A stretch of 64,000 bases of DNA from Nitrosospira multiformis (GTDB lineage: Bacteria; Pseudomonadota; Gammaproteobacteria; Burkholderiales; Nitrosomonadaceae). Below are positions 7,578-17,600 of the stretch, one piece after another (position 1 is the stretch's first letter; each line of letters opens with the position of its first letter). The stretch spans positions 1 to 64,000 of the forward strand of contig NZ_FOHI01000004.1 in NCBI RefSeq assembly GCF_900111585.1, in the 5' to 3' direction. The position numbers and the translations under genes were made by a program. A model generated the notes under the pieces. The model was not told the DNA's origin. It searched no databases and worked only from the letters and a program-made list of their open reading frames with translations.

Positions 7578-9356
7578 ATGCTCTGGCAAGCAATGACCGC
7601 AGCGCGGGATCTCGGACGCCTGCACGAGATTGCTTCAATCCTCATACGGCATGGTTTCGGGGATGTGGTGCGCCGGCTCGGGTTTGCCCATGCGCTGGAG
7701 CGTGCCGGACGTGCGTTGCACTGGAATGAGGCCACCGAACTGGCACAGCTTGAACCTCAAGCGAGTGTGCGGCGCGCGATGGAGGAGATGGGACCTACCT
7801 TCGTCAAGCTCGGCCAGATTCTGGCAACACGCGTCGATCTTTTCGATCCCGAATGGATCGCTGAATTCAGCAAGCTGCAGGACAGTACACCGGCTTCCCC
7901 TTATCCTGAAATCCATCAGCAGCTCACTGAGGATCTGGGCGCCCCCCCGGAGGAAATATTTGCCGCCTTTGAGCCGGGGCCGTTTGCCGCCGGATCTATT
8001 GCCCAAGTTCATCTTGCACGGCTGGAAGATGGTACCGAAGTTGTGGTCAAGGTGCGGCGACCCGGCATTCGAGTGGTGGTTGAAGCGGATTTGCGCTGGC
8101 TCTCAAGGCTTGCCGAACTCATTGAAACCAGCAACTCAGAACTGCGCCACTTCCACTGGCAGGAAGTGGTTGCGCAATTTACACAGTCACTCCGGCGTGA
8201 ACTCGATTTTGGTGCCGAGTGCCGGCATGCGGAACGTGTTGCCTCTAACTTCGCCGGCTACTCCGACGAGGCCTCGCCCATTTTGCCCTTGGCACATCCT
8301 CCTGCCGGCAAGGATGAATCTTCTTCGTTACTCCCACTCATTGTCATTCCCAAGGTTTATTGGCAATGGACCGGTGAACGCGTATGTGTGCAGGAGTATA
8401 TTCGAGGCATTTCCGGTCGCGATGTTGCGGCGGTCGATCGGGCTGGCCTCGACCGCAAGGTTCTCGCCCGCCGTGGGGTGGGTGCGGTGATAAAAATGAT
8501 TCTGGTGGATGGGTTGTTCCACGCGGACCCGCACCCCGGCAACCTATTTTATCTTCCGGGCAATCGAATTGCCTTCATCGATTTTGGCATGATCGGCCTG
8601 CTGGGGGAAGCACGGCGCGGAGAACTGATCCATCTTTTACTCGGGTTGGTTCAGTATGATTCTGCCGCGGTGGCCGATGTGTTGCTCGACTGGACCGGGG
8701 AGGGGGATGTCAACGAAGAAGCGCTTAAGACTGAAATCCAGCTGTTTGTCGATCAATATCTGGGCGTTCCTCTAAAGCAGCTCAAGCTTGGCTCCATGCT
8801 TGCAGACCTTGTTGCCATCCTGCGCGGACATCGGTTGCATCTGCCGCCTGATCTTGCGCTCTTTTTCAAGGCATTCATTACGCTTGAAGGCACAGGAAGG
8901 GAGCTCGATCCGGAATTGGATATTGCAGGCGAGGCGCTGCCCCTGTTGCGGGATGCAATGGCAATCCGTTACGCGCCGGCCGCAATGGCAAAGCGCGGAT
9001 GGCGCACAGCCATCGAGCTGGCAAGTCTGCTAAGCAATCTGCCTCGCGATCTCTCGCGATTGTTGCGTTCTGCCCGTCGGGGCAAAGTGGATATTCATAT
9101 CGAGGTAGCGCATCTCAAACACGTTGGTGATCAACTGGACGGTGCGGTCAACCGGCTGGTCGTGGGTATCGTGGTTGCCGCTGTCATCGTGGGTTCCTCG
9201 GTCGTGATGGCAGTCTCCACTGGGCCCACTCTATGGGGCGTCCCTTTCTTCAGTCTGCTCGGGTTTGCTTGTGCAACGATTGGCGCAATATGGCTGTTTT
9301 CAGCGATTTCCCGCGCCAATAAGGCCGATCGCGAGAGGAAGCCACGAGGCGATTGA
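7578..9356 (+). CDS. ABC1/UbiB-family atypical protein kinase
   Basis: The protein belongs to the UbiB/ADCK atypical kinase-like family, membrane-associated ATPases that support ubiquinone biosynthesis. Motifs seen are GPTFVKLGQILATR (the family's KxGQ motif), a VVVKVRRPG nucleotide-binding lysine, FHADPHPGN (catalytic loop) and FIDFGM (metal-binding loop). Two hydrophobic segments at the extreme C-terminus (about residues 525-580) should anchor it in the inner membrane. At 592 residues it is near the usual length. Start: a TTG at 7575 and ATG at 7578 are adjacent; the ATG is better spaced from GGGGAAGAG. No ubiquinone genes are adjacent, so it could be the main UbiB or a paralogue. Confidence 0.88.
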   Translation: MLWQAMTAARDLGRLHEIASILIRHGFGDVVRRLGFAHALERAGRALHWNEATELAQLEPQASVRRAMEEMGPTFVKLGQILATRVDLFDPEWIAEFSKLQDSTPASPYPEIHQQLTEDLGAPPEEIFAAFEPGPFAAGSIAQVHLARLEDGTEVVVKVRRPGIRVVVEADLRWLSRLAELIETSNSELRHFHWQEVVAQFTQSLRRELDFGAECRHAERVASNFAGYSDEASPILPLAHPPAGKDESSSLLPLIVIPKVYWQWTGERVCVQEYIRGISGRDVAAVDRAGLDRKVLARRGVGAVIKMILVDGLFHADPHPGNLFYLPGNRIAFIDFGMIGLLGEARRGELIHLLLGLVQYDSAAVADVLLDWTGEGDVNEEALKTEIQLFVDQYLGVPLKQLKLGSMLADLVAILRGHRLHLPPDLALFFKAFITLEGTGRELDPELDIAGEALPLLRDAMAIRYAPAAMAKRGWRTAIELASLLSNLPRDLSRLLRSARRGKVDIHIEVAHLKHVGDQLDGAVNRLVVGIVVAAVIVGSSVVMAVSTGPTLWGVPFFSLLGFACATIGAIWLFSAISRANKADRERKPRGD

Positions 9357-9445
9357 TCGCAGGATTGCGCTTGTTTGCGTGTGCTCGTATTCATATGCTG
9401 CCCTATTTTATTCTTCCTTCCAGTAGCAGAAACCGGGATAGAACA

Positions 9446-10096
9446 ATGAGAACAATCAATTTCTTGCAAACCCTTACTTTGGCAACCGCCATCGTACTGA
9501 TGGCCGGGTGCTCAACTACGCAGCGCAACACTCAATCATCAAGAACAGCTGTCGAACAGCTCCTCCTGAGTGAAGCAGTAAAAAGAAGCTTTCCCAATGA
9601 GCCAGGTGAATTTCTGCCCATCTCCCGCGGAGCGAGCGTAGCGATCAACACGGTAGGGATGACCCCCGACCAGGCTTTTCTGCAGCAGGTTTTAGCCGGA
9701 TGGCTGGGGCAGCAAGGCTATCTGGTGCAGAAAGACGGCAAGGATGCCACACATCGGGTCGACGTGGTCGTGGAGGCCTTGGGAACAGAATTGTCGGGGA
9801 CATTCATGGGAATGCCCCCCGTCCAGAGTCAATTCATTCCATTTTCGCTGCCGGAATTGGCACTCTATAAAACCCAGTATCAGACCGGATATGCGAAATT
9901 TCACCTGAATGTCTTTGGCTTGCCAGCCGGGAATTTTCTTGGATCGACCTCTGCTTTCCTGGCGGATGCCTACTACAATGACTACACGGTTCTCTTCATG
10001 TTGTCGCATACCTTCACAGATCTTTCATCCGTTCCGGAGATGGGTTCCTTCAACCGCAAGCCCGCCGGTCCGCGGGTGGAGAATAAGGCAGAGTAA
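9446..10096 (+). CDS. Lipoprotein of unknown function
   Basis: The 216-residue product begins with a lipoprotein signal and lipobox LMAGC (cysteine about residue 22), so it should be a lipid-anchored envelope protein. The mature part has no motif I recognise. It includes a conserved-looking DAFLQQVLAGWLGQQGY-type region and a proline/glycine-rich centre (GMPPVQSQF, PFSLPELALYK). The reading frame is open back to 9353, but the lipobox fixes the start at 9446. It follows the UbiB gene by 89 bp. The 273 bp downstream, before the converging GNAT gene, show no gene or signal I can support. Confidence 0.75.
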   Translation: MRTINFLQTLTLATAIVLMAGCSTTQRNTQSSRTAVEQLLLSEAVKRSFPNEPGEFLPISRGASVAINTVGMTPDQAFLQQVLAGWLGQQGYLVQKDGKDATHRVDVVVEALGTELSGTFMGMPPVQSQFIPFSLPELALYKTQYQTGYAKFHLNVFGLPAGNFLGSTSAFLADAYYNDYTVLFMLSHTFTDLSSVPEMGSFNRKPAGPRVENKAE

Positions 10097-10369
10097 GCAG
10101 GAGCATTGCCAAAAGGAAAATATTCACAAATACCATGATCCATTTGGCCTCCCGCCGGTGCATGAGCCCGGGATTTCGAACGGTATTTTGCTGGCGAGGC
10201 TACTGTGTAATAGCGGGAGGGGGTAACCGTGACAGCGAGGGAAAACCGCTCGTGCACGTGCCTCGCCTTCCTCTGCAAAGGCTCATAGAACACTCGGGGT
10301 GGCATCGACAGACCCCAAGGTTCCGGGCAAAATGCATCATCCCGGATTAGGATTCTTCAAGAAGCCGGC

Positions 10370-11131
10370 TCATCTCCCTTGCTTTCCAGGTGTTGGCACC
10401 CGCAGTTCTTGTACGCGTAGTTCTTGTACAATATCGTGCAGCGCATTGCGAAAATCGATGTCCAGCAGGTGGCGAATTTTCAACGTCACGATAAGCTCAT
10501 GCCCGTTTCGCGTCCGGCTCCAGTTTTCCATCTGCAGGCTTTTTTGGATGGCTTCCGCGCGCCTGGCGTCGGACAGATAGAAAAAATCGCAGCAGCACTT
10601 CCGTCCTGAGTCCGGGGCAGGAGGCGTCCGGCAGGAAGTGCAGGCATTGAACAACGCCGATGGGGGTGTCGGGAGAGGTTCGAAGCCAAGCCGTTCCGTA
10701 TTGGCAGCAGAATGTTCATTGGCCGGCTTTACTCCGGTGATCAACGCCGCAAAGCTTTTTGTGGCGGTATCGTCCCCGCTTTTATCCGGAACGTGACCGA
10801 GTGTCGCAGCGCAAATTCTGATTTGCAAAAGGAGGTTCTGCAATCCGTAGCCTCTCCATTCCTTCTTTACGTAACACATCCCCAGTTCTTTTTCGACCGA
10901 ACCTGGCAGGTCGAACACACCAGCACCTGCCATGAAACTACCTACGGCATTCTCTATGACAAAAAACAGACCGTTCTCGACTGCGGCCTTGAATTCATCA
11001 TAAGGCCGCCACAACAGGTTTGCGGATTCTTCCCGGGGCAGTTCTGCAACGGCTTGGCGATATTCCGCCAATATGTGCTCAACATCCCCAAGGCCTGCTG
11101 ACCGGATGGTTGCATGAGTAGTGTCTGACAT
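10370..11131 (-). CDS. GNAT-family N-acetyltransferase
   Basis: The N-terminal 150 residues look like a GNAT fold. It opens with an ATIRSAGLGDVEHILAEY strand-helix, then has ELGMCYVKKEWRGYGLQNLLL with the R/Q-x-x-G-x-G/A acetyl-CoA loop, and NEHSAANTERLGFEP, the classical closing motif (N..A....E..GF). GNAT enzymes transfer acyl groups from acyl-CoA to amines. The C-terminal 90 residues are atypical and cysteine-rich (CTSCRTPP, KCCCDFFYLS), perhaps a metal-binding extension. Near the end VQELRVQELR is a tandem repeat at the DNA level. The substrate is unknown. It lies close to astB but is transcribed the other way and does not resemble AstA. Confidence 0.72.
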   Translation of the reverse strand: MSDTTHATIRSAGLGDVEHILAEYRQAVAELPREESANLLWRPYDEFKAAVENGLFFVIENAVGSFMAGAGVFDLPGSVEKELGMCYVKKEWRGYGLQNLLLQIRICAATLGHVPDKSGDDTATKSFAALITGVKPANEHSAANTERLGFEPLPTPPSALFNACTSCRTPPAPDSGRKCCCDFFYLSDARRAEAIQKSLQMENWSRTRNGHELIVTLKIRHLLDIDFRNALHDIVQELRVQELRVPTPGKQGR

Positions 11132-11323
11132 CTCGCTCTCCTATGGCGCTTGTCGTATTCCGATGCAAAAAGGAAAAAAGGAGGAGTTACGACAGATACT
11201 GGCAGACACCTCCTGGAATAGCGGTGTTAGATGGGATCTATTCCACAGAATTCAATCCAGTGGCCAAATCCATGGACATCAGCCGATTTCTGAACAAGCC
11301 ATTGCATGGCTCGAGATAATGTT

Positions 11324-11352
11324 TTGACACAAAAAAGAAAAGAATATATAAA
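11324..11352 (+). promoter_or_regulatory. Near-consensus sigma70 promoter
   Basis: TTGACA (11324-11329) and TATAAA (11347-11352) are 17 bp apart. They lie 57 bp before the start codon of the small regulator gene at 11410 and probably drive it and perhaps astB. Confidence 0.75.
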
Positions 11353-11409
11353 TAATTGCGTGCTGCATGTTGAATGCTTTGGATATTTGCTAATGAGGTA
11401 CGGAAAGTA

Positions 11410-11718
11410 ATGGTTACAGTAGAGCAGTATCGGCAACTTTGCGCAGAATGGAGCGGGGATGCGGCCGAATTTTCCTGGTTGGTTCAGCATGGCGATATTG
11501 CAGGAGTTTCGCAGCGTGCCATTGCAGCCGAGTTCGAATTTGCTCCGTCCACGGTTTCGCGATGGGCGGCGGGTGAGGCGCTTCCTCACAGGCGTGTCCA
11601 GAAGCTGGTGGTGGGCGCGCTGGAAAAAAAGGCGCGGCGGCTCGAACAGGCTTGCGCCAGCGCGTTTCTTCCGGTTAAAAAAGAAGTAGACACCACCCAA
11701 TCCCAGCGGCAGGCTTAA
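11410..11718 (+). CDS. Small helix-turn-helix DNA-binding protein
   Basis: The 102-residue protein has a probable helix-turn-helix in its centre: SQRAIAAEFEFAPSTVSRWAAG, with the A..F......VSRW pattern of XRE-like and other HTH regulators. A basic segment, EKKARRLEQA, follows. The in-frame ATG at 11374 was rejected because the one at 11410 has a purine-rich GGAAAG site and suits the upstream promoter, which lies between 11324 and 11352. It ends 47 bp before astB in the same direction, so it may regulate or be co-transcribed with astB. Targets are unknown. Confidence 0.65.
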   Translation: MVTVEQYRQLCAEWSGDAAEFSWLVQHGDIAGVSQRAIAAEFEFAPSTVSRWAAGEALPHRRVQKLVVGALEKKARRLEQACASAFLPVKKEVDTTQSQRQA

Positions 11719-11765
11719 GATTCTTTGGTCGACAAAGTGCACTCTGACACTCCATTTGCAAAGCG

Positions 11766-13109
11766 ATGAACGCTTACGAAGTCAATTTTGACGGGTTGGT
11801 AGGTCCCACGCACAATTATGGTGGACTGGCGGTAGGAAACATCGCTTCTGCAGAGAGTGCCCTGACAAATTCCAATCCCCGCGAAGCCGCATTGCAGGGA
11901 TTGGAAAAAATGAAACGGCTTTCTGATCTCGGCATCACGCAGGGCATTCTGCCGCCGCAGGACCGTCCAGCTGTTTCGGTGCTCCGAAAGCTGGGATTTG
12001 TCGGGGAGGACGCAGCCGTCATCCGGTGCGCGGCAACGGTTGCCCCTGGGCTTCTGCGCGCCTGCTCGTCCGCATCCAGCATGTGGGTGGCCAACGCCGC
12101 CACTGTTTCGCCGAGCGCCGACACCGAGGATGGCAAGGTACATCTTACGGCTGCCAATCTACCCTCGCAACTTCATCGAAGCATCGAGGCGCCTGTTACC
12201 AGTGCTGTTTTGAAGCGGGTGTTCAGTAATGAGCGCTATTTTGTGCACCACGATCCCCTGCCGTCCAATCTTTATTTTGGAGATGAGGGCGCTGCCAACC
12301 ACATGCGTCTCTGCCCGAAGCATGATGAAAGCGGGGTGGAGATTTTTGTCTTTGGCCGCTCTGCCAGCCGCGATATTCCCAAGCCTCTGCGATTTCCCGC
12401 ACGCCAGTCGCTGGAGGCCAGCGAAGCGGTTGCGAGGTTGCACCGAATCAAGCGTGGAAAGGAATTGTTCGTGCAGCAAGGTCCTGTGGCCATCGATGCA
12501 GGGGCGTTTCATAACGACGTGCTGGCGGTAGCAAACTGCGATGTCCTGTTTTACCACGAGGCGGCATACCGGGAGTGGGAGGAAACCGAAGCTGGAATTA
12601 CAAAGGCATGCGACTGGCCGATTCACTTCATCAGGGCTGGGGAAGAAGATATTACGCTTGCCGAGGCGGTCCGGACTTATCTCTTTAATAGTCAACTCCT
12701 TACTCTTCCCGGTAACGAGATGATGATCCTCGCGCCCTCGGAATGCCGGGAATCTCACGCTGCCAGAATCTTTCTCGAACGGATTGTGCAGGATGGGGCT
12801 AATCCCATTGCCCATGTCGAGTACGTAGATTTGCGCCAAAGCATGAAAAACGGGGGAGGGCCTGCCTGCCTGCGACTTCGTGTCGTGCTAACCGAACCAG
12901 AACTCGATGCTGTGCAAAAAAACAGCCGTGTGATTCTTGATGAGTGCCTCTACAATGAACTCAAGGCATGGATCGAAAAGCATTACCGCGAGCGCCTATC
13001 ACCAACTGATCTGGGTGATCCGACTCTCCTGCGGGAGAGCCGTGCCGCATTGGACGAACTGACGACTATACTGGGATTTGGCTCGCTGTATGAATTCCAG
13101 TGGCCTTAA
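11766..13109 (+). CDS. astB: N-succinylarginine dihydrolase
   Basis: AstB hydrolyses N2-succinylarginine to succinylornithine, two NH3 and CO2, the second step of the arginine succinyltransferase pathway (EC 3.5.3.23). The 447-residue product has the typical length and N-terminus (YEVNFDGLVGPTHNYGGLA). Catalytic residues of the E. coli enzyme correspond to Glu174 (FGDEGAAN), His249 (GAFHND) and Cys368 (NGGGPACLRLR). The other ast genes (astA, C, D, E) are not in the window, so here it is an orphan. In an autotrophic ammonia oxidizer its value might lie in releasing ammonia, which is inference. Confidence 0.95.
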   Translation: MNAYEVNFDGLVGPTHNYGGLAVGNIASAESALTNSNPREAALQGLEKMKRLSDLGITQGILPPQDRPAVSVLRKLGFVGEDAAVIRCAATVAPGLLRACSSASSMWVANAATVSPSADTEDGKVHLTAANLPSQLHRSIEAPVTSAVLKRVFSNERYFVHHDPLPSNLYFGDEGAANHMRLCPKHDESGVEIFVFGRSASRDIPKPLRFPARQSLEASEAVARLHRIKRGKELFVQQGPVAIDAGAFHNDVLAVANCDVLFYHEAAYREWEETEAGITKACDWPIHFIRAGEEDITLAEAVRTYLFNSQLLTLPGNEMMILAPSECRESHAARIFLERIVQDGANPIAHVEYVDLRQSMKNGGGPACLRLRVVLTEPELDAVQKNSRVILDECLYNELKAWIEKHYRERLSPTDLGDPTLLRESRAALDELTTILGFGSLYEFQWP

Positions 13110-13204
13110 ACCTTGTCAGCATTTTAGCGGCAATCGGCAGTGGAATCCGGAAGCACTGCCGAATCTGAACGAACAACTTCTGCCAACCATTCCCGGAGGA
13201 ATTC

Positions 13205-13582
13205 ATGGCCATCACGCTCAATCACACCATCGTACCGGCGCGCGACAAGGAGGAATCCGCACGGTTCTATTCGAGAATATTCGGTTTCCGGTATGTCGGC
13301 CCGTTTTCTCATTTCATTGTGGTAAAAGTGAACGACACACTTTCTCTGGATTTCGATAACCGGGAAAAATTCGATTCGAACCATTATGCATTCAAGGTAA
13401 CGGAGCAGGAGTTCGACGAGATCTTCACCAGGTTGAAAACGGAGAACATCAAGTATGGCAGCGGCCCTTTCGATCCCGAAAACATGAGCATCAACCACAA
13501 CGATGGCGGGCGCGGCGTCTATTTCCGCGATCCCGCAGGGCATCTGCTGGAAATGCTGACGGTTGATTACAAGATTTCTTGA
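13205..13582 (+). CDS. VOC superfamily (glyoxalase-like) protein
   Basis: A 125-residue single VOC domain: LNHTIVPARDKEESARFY opens the first beta-alpha-beta unit, and GVYFRDPAGHLLEMLT closes the second, with the usual metal-site glutamate. VOC proteins include glyoxalases, dioxygenases and resistance proteins, and the substrate cannot be read from sequence. GGAGGAATTC gives a clear ribosome site. It follows astB by 95 bp and could be part of that transcript. A second unrelated VOC gene lies at 62558. Confidence 0.85.
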   Translation: MAITLNHTIVPARDKEESARFYSRIFGFRYVGPFSHFIVVKVNDTLSLDFDNREKFDSNHYAFKVTEQEFDEIFTRLKTENIKYGSGPFDPENMSINHNDGGRGVYFRDPAGHLLEMLTVDYKIS

Positions 13583-13789
13583 AACATAAGCGTTGTCCGA
13601 TATATCCCGCCTTGCTATCTTTGATAATGGAAGAAGCGGTCGATCTTCCATATTGATGAGCTGGCAAGCGATATCCTAGAATTCTATGCCTTAAGGAGGA
13701 GCATCAGAGCGGCCCTCGTGCTGCTGCCCATAATACTTACAAACCTTGCGAGTATCGCATGGGAACAATAACCTGAAATTGGGGGGGCT

Positions 13790-14305
13790 ATGAAAAAAAG
13801 CATCTGGTTCATGATTGTCCCTCTGACCATTGGATTGGTCGGATGCAGCAGCGTACCGGAAAAGGGCACGAAAGTTACTCATGCACCCGGAGTTACTCAT
13901 GCACCCGGAGCCAAGGTAGATCTTGAGAAAACGTCGCAGGTAAAGAGAATGCTGTATGAGCAGTACAACCAGTGGAAACATACCCGATATCGGATTGGCG
14001 GCATGAGCAAGAACGGCATCGACTGCTCCGGTTTCGTTCAGGTGACATTCAAGACCAAGCTGGGTGTGATATTGCCGCGCTCGACCGAGTTCCAGGTGCA
14101 ACTGGGAGAGAGTGTCAGTAAAAGCGAACTGAGAGCGGGAGATCTTGTTTTTTTCAAGACAGGCTGGAGGGGCCGACATGTAGGTGTCTATATCGAAGAT
14201 GGCAGATTTCTCCATGCTTCAAGCACCTACGGCGTGACCATTTCAGGATTGAACGAGGGCTACTGGAAATCCGCCTACTGGAAAGCGAAGCGGCTCGATA
14301 TGTAA
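13790..14305 (+). CDS. NlpC/P60 family lipoprotein, probable peptidoglycan endopeptidase
   Basis: NlpC/P60 enzymes cut peptide cross-links in peptidoglycan. The 171-residue precursor has a lipobox VGCSS (cysteine about residue 19), a short linker, and a C-terminal NlpC/P60 domain. The catalytic cysteine is in NGIDCSGFV, the first histidine in GRHVGVYI, and the third polar position in FLHASS. An LPRSTEFQ motif and LRAGDLVFF, both characteristic, are present. The linker holds an exact 18-bp tandem duplication (13873-13908) encoding two VTHAPG units. This resembles E. coli Spr/NlpC in size and layout. It stands alone. Confidence 0.9.
   Translation: MKKSIWFMIVPLTIGLVGCSSVPEKGTKVTHAPGVTHAPGAKVDLEKTSQVKRMLYEQYNQWKHTRYRIGGMSKNGIDCSGFVQVTFKTKLGVILPRSTEFQVQLGESVSKSELRAGDLVFFKTGWRGRHVGVYIEDGRFLHASSTYGVTISGLNEGYWKSAYWKAKRLDM
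13873..13908 (+). repeat. Exact 18-bp tandem duplication inside the NlpC/P60 gene
   Basis: AGTTACTCATGCACCCGG occurs twice head to tail, in frame, adding one VTHAPG unit to the linker behind the lipidated cysteine. The perfect identity suggests a recent slippage event, and copy number may vary between strains. Confidence 0.9.
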
Positions 14306-14689
14306 GAAACTCTTCCTGTTGTTTCCGCTGTTATATTACTGCTTCATCATTGCCCCTGGAAAATCTAGGACCGTGAGATAGAGGCAGGTGGAGGCCTTGA
14401 TCTAATAACAAATCGTCAAGAGATTCTGTCCGATGGTATTATTCAAGCAGGCAGTCTGATACGTGCCTGAGTTCTGTCTGCACTTGAGCAATTTCTTAAC
14501 AGTTCTCCCCCTGGGCATGAGAATGCTGCCAATGCCCGATCCATCCGCACCTCACCTTGAGAACTTCCCGGCCAGTCCTTACAGGGTGTGCCCCCAGAGG
14601 TTCCTGGCTGGTCGCGCTCCCGTATCCTTTTTCGGAAAGTTCCGATCGGCATGGGTGGGCCTTTTCGCAGTAACTCATATCGATAGTTC
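14306..14689. other. Intergenic stretch before the antiporter operon
   Basis: No open frame with a ribosome site, terminator or named riboswitch could be supported in these 384 bp. The stretch must contain the promoter of the mrp operon, but I could not pick out convincing boxes. The first mrp gene starts at 14690 without a clear Shine-Dalgarno sequence, and a stop lies in frame just upstream of it. Confidence 0.5.
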
Positions 14690-17600
14690 ATGTCGTTGAT
14701 CTGGATAATTGTCCTGCCCTTCACCGGTAGCCTCTGCGCTGCGTTTCTGCCATCCCATGCGCGCAACGTCGCCGCCTGGCTCGCGGGTACCGTTGCGGGG
14801 GCGTGCGTCATTCTCACTGTCCGGTTGTATCCGCCAATAGCTGAAGGGGAGGTGATACGGGAATCGGTGCACTGGATTCCTCAGTTGGGTCTCCACTTCA
14901 CGTTTCGCCTGGATGGCTTTGCCTGGCTGTTCGCAATGCTGGTTACAGTAATGGGAGCCCTGGTTGTACTGTATGCGCGCTATTACATGGCAGCACAAGA
15001 CCCGGTTCCCCGTTTTTTCTCGTTCTTTCTCGCTTTCATGGGCGCGATGCTGGGTGTCGTGCTGTCCGGCAACCTGATTCAACTGGTGGTGTTCTGGGAA
15101 TTGACCAGTCTGACGTCTTTCATGTTGATAGCATACTGGTATCACCGGCCGGATGCCCGCTATGGCGCCCGCATGGCATTGACCGTGACGGCGGCCGGTG
15201 GTCTTTGCCTGCTTGCCGGAGTCCTGATGCTCGGATGGGTAGCGGGGAGCTATGATCTGGATCGTGTGCTTGCCTCGGGCGATCTGATCCGCACGCATTC
15301 CTGGTATGTGCCCATGCTGATCCTGATCGGATTGGGAGCGTTGACTAAAAGCGCACAATTTCCATTTCATTTCTGGTTGCCGCATGCCATGGCGGCGCCT
15401 ACACCCGTATCTGTCTATCTCCATTCGGCAACGATGGTCAAAGCTGGCGTTTTCCTGCTTGTCCGGCTCTGGCCTGTGCTTGCTGGTACCGAAGAATGGT
15501 TCTGGATGATCGGCACGGCAGGTCTTCTTTCGCTCGTGCTGGGTGCATACGCGGCGGTATTTCAACGGGATATGAAGGGTGTGCTGGCCTATTCCACCAT
15601 CAGCCATCTGGGTCTGATTACGCTGTTACTTGGGTTGAACAGCCCCCTCGCGTTGATAGGCGCGATTTTTCATATCATGAACCACGCTACATTCAAGGCA
15701 TCGCTTTTCATGGCGGCAGGCATGGTCGACCACGAGACCGGCACGCGCGATTTATCGCGCTTAAGCGGTTTGCGGCGTGCCATGCCCATCACCGCTACGC
15801 TGGCCGTGGTGGGTGCTGCGTCCATGGCGGGTGTGCCGTTGTTCAACGGTTTTCTTTCAAAAGAGATGTTTTTTGCCGAGACTGTGTTTGTCAGCGGTCA
15901 CCCGATCACACGTATCGGCCTGCCGACAATGGCTGTGGTTTGGGGAATACTCAGCGTTGCCTATTCGCTGCGTTTTATTCTGCAAGTGTTTTTCGGGCCC
16001 CCGGCGGAAGACCTGCCGAAAAAACCCCATGAGCCGCCACGCTGGATGCTGTTTCCCAGCGCGCTGCTTGTCACGGCCTGTCTGGTGGTTGGAATGTTTC
16101 CCGCCAGAACCGTTGGATCGTACCTGAACATGGCCTCGCGGTCCGTACTTGGAGAAAATACCCCGTTCCATAGCCTCGCAGTATGGCATGGCTTCAATCT
16201 CCCGCTTATGATGAGCCTGGCTGCGATGGTAGGCGGAATCCTCCTGTATCGGGCGCTGGGAGAATATCAGCAGGGCACGACGGTAGTACCGGTGATCGAG
16301 CGTTTCGACGGCAAGCGTATTTTCGAATTCATGCTCGAAAAGCTTGACAGGCTGGCAATGCGCCTTTTGCGATGGCTATCCACCGAGCATCTGCAGGTCC
16401 AGATGCTGCTGCTTATCATTGCCGTGTTTGCCAGCGCGCTGATACCACTCTCCAGGGGCGGCCTGCCCGAGGGCGATAAAACGCCGCTTCCGGTTGAGCC
16501 GGCTTTTGCAATGCTGTGGCTGATCGGCGCGGTCTGTACAATCGCAGCCGCTGCCCAGGCAAAGTATCACCGGCTTGCTGCATTGACCTTATCAGGCGTA
16601 GCGGGATTGGCAACCTGCATGACCTTCGTCTGGTTTTCCGCCCCTGACTTGGCGCTGACGCAGCTTATCGTAGAGGTCGTCACACTTGTCCTGCTTCTGC
16701 TGGGTCTGCGCTGGCTGCCGCCACGGGATAAATCGCTGGATCATGAAACGGTGCCGCTTCCGGTACGTATGCGCGCCGAGGGTCGCCGGTCGCGGGATCT
16801 GGTGATCGCGATTTGTGCGGGTATCGGTATCACCGGGTTGAGCTACGCAATTCTGACCCGGTCCGCCGGGGAAGGCATCTCGCCTTTTTTTATCGAGAAT
16901 TCACTGCCTCTGGCGGGGGGATCGAACGTCATCAATGTGATCCTGGTTGATTTCCGCGGTTTCGATACGATGGGTGAGATAACCGTGCTAGGCATCGTGG
17001 CATTGACTGTGTTTGCGCTGTTGCGGAGGTTCCGTCCTGCTGCTGAGGCCATGACGGTGCCCGTAAAACAGCAGGAGCAGGGTGCACAGATCAGGGCATT
17101 GCCGTCAGATCCGCATGCGTTGTTGCCCGCTGGATCAATGATGGTGCCGGCGGTGTTCGTGCAGTTGCTGCTCCCGGTGTCGGGCATGGTGGCGATCTAT
17201 TTTTTATTGCGCGGGCACAACGAACCGGGCGGCGGCTTCGTGGCGGGGTTGATCGTCACGACAGCGGTCATTTTGCAATACCTCGTGGGAGGCACTGCCT
17301 GGGCGGAATCCCGTACCCGTATTTTCCCCCAATACTGGCTTGCAGCGGGGTTACTGTGTGCTGCCGGTGCGGGTATGTCAGCGTGGCTGGCGGCGCGTCC
17401 ATTTCTTTCGGCAATGGCATGGCATGGCACTTTGCCAATAATCGGCGAGATGCATCTTTCAACGGTGTTGCTGTTCGATCTGGGTGTCTTTTTTCTGGTG
17501 ATTGGCGCAGCGGTGTTGATCCTGGTGGCGCTTGCCCACCAGTCACGGCGCGCGCATCGCAAGCAGGAGGTTACAGAAGTTGAGACGCCGATGGAGGTGC

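Noticed and set aside
14675-15607. 310-codon open frame on the minus strand opposite mrpA
   Set aside because: It is the antisense shadow of mrpA. The product is rich in His, Gln and Arg, has no ribosome site and no resemblance to any family.
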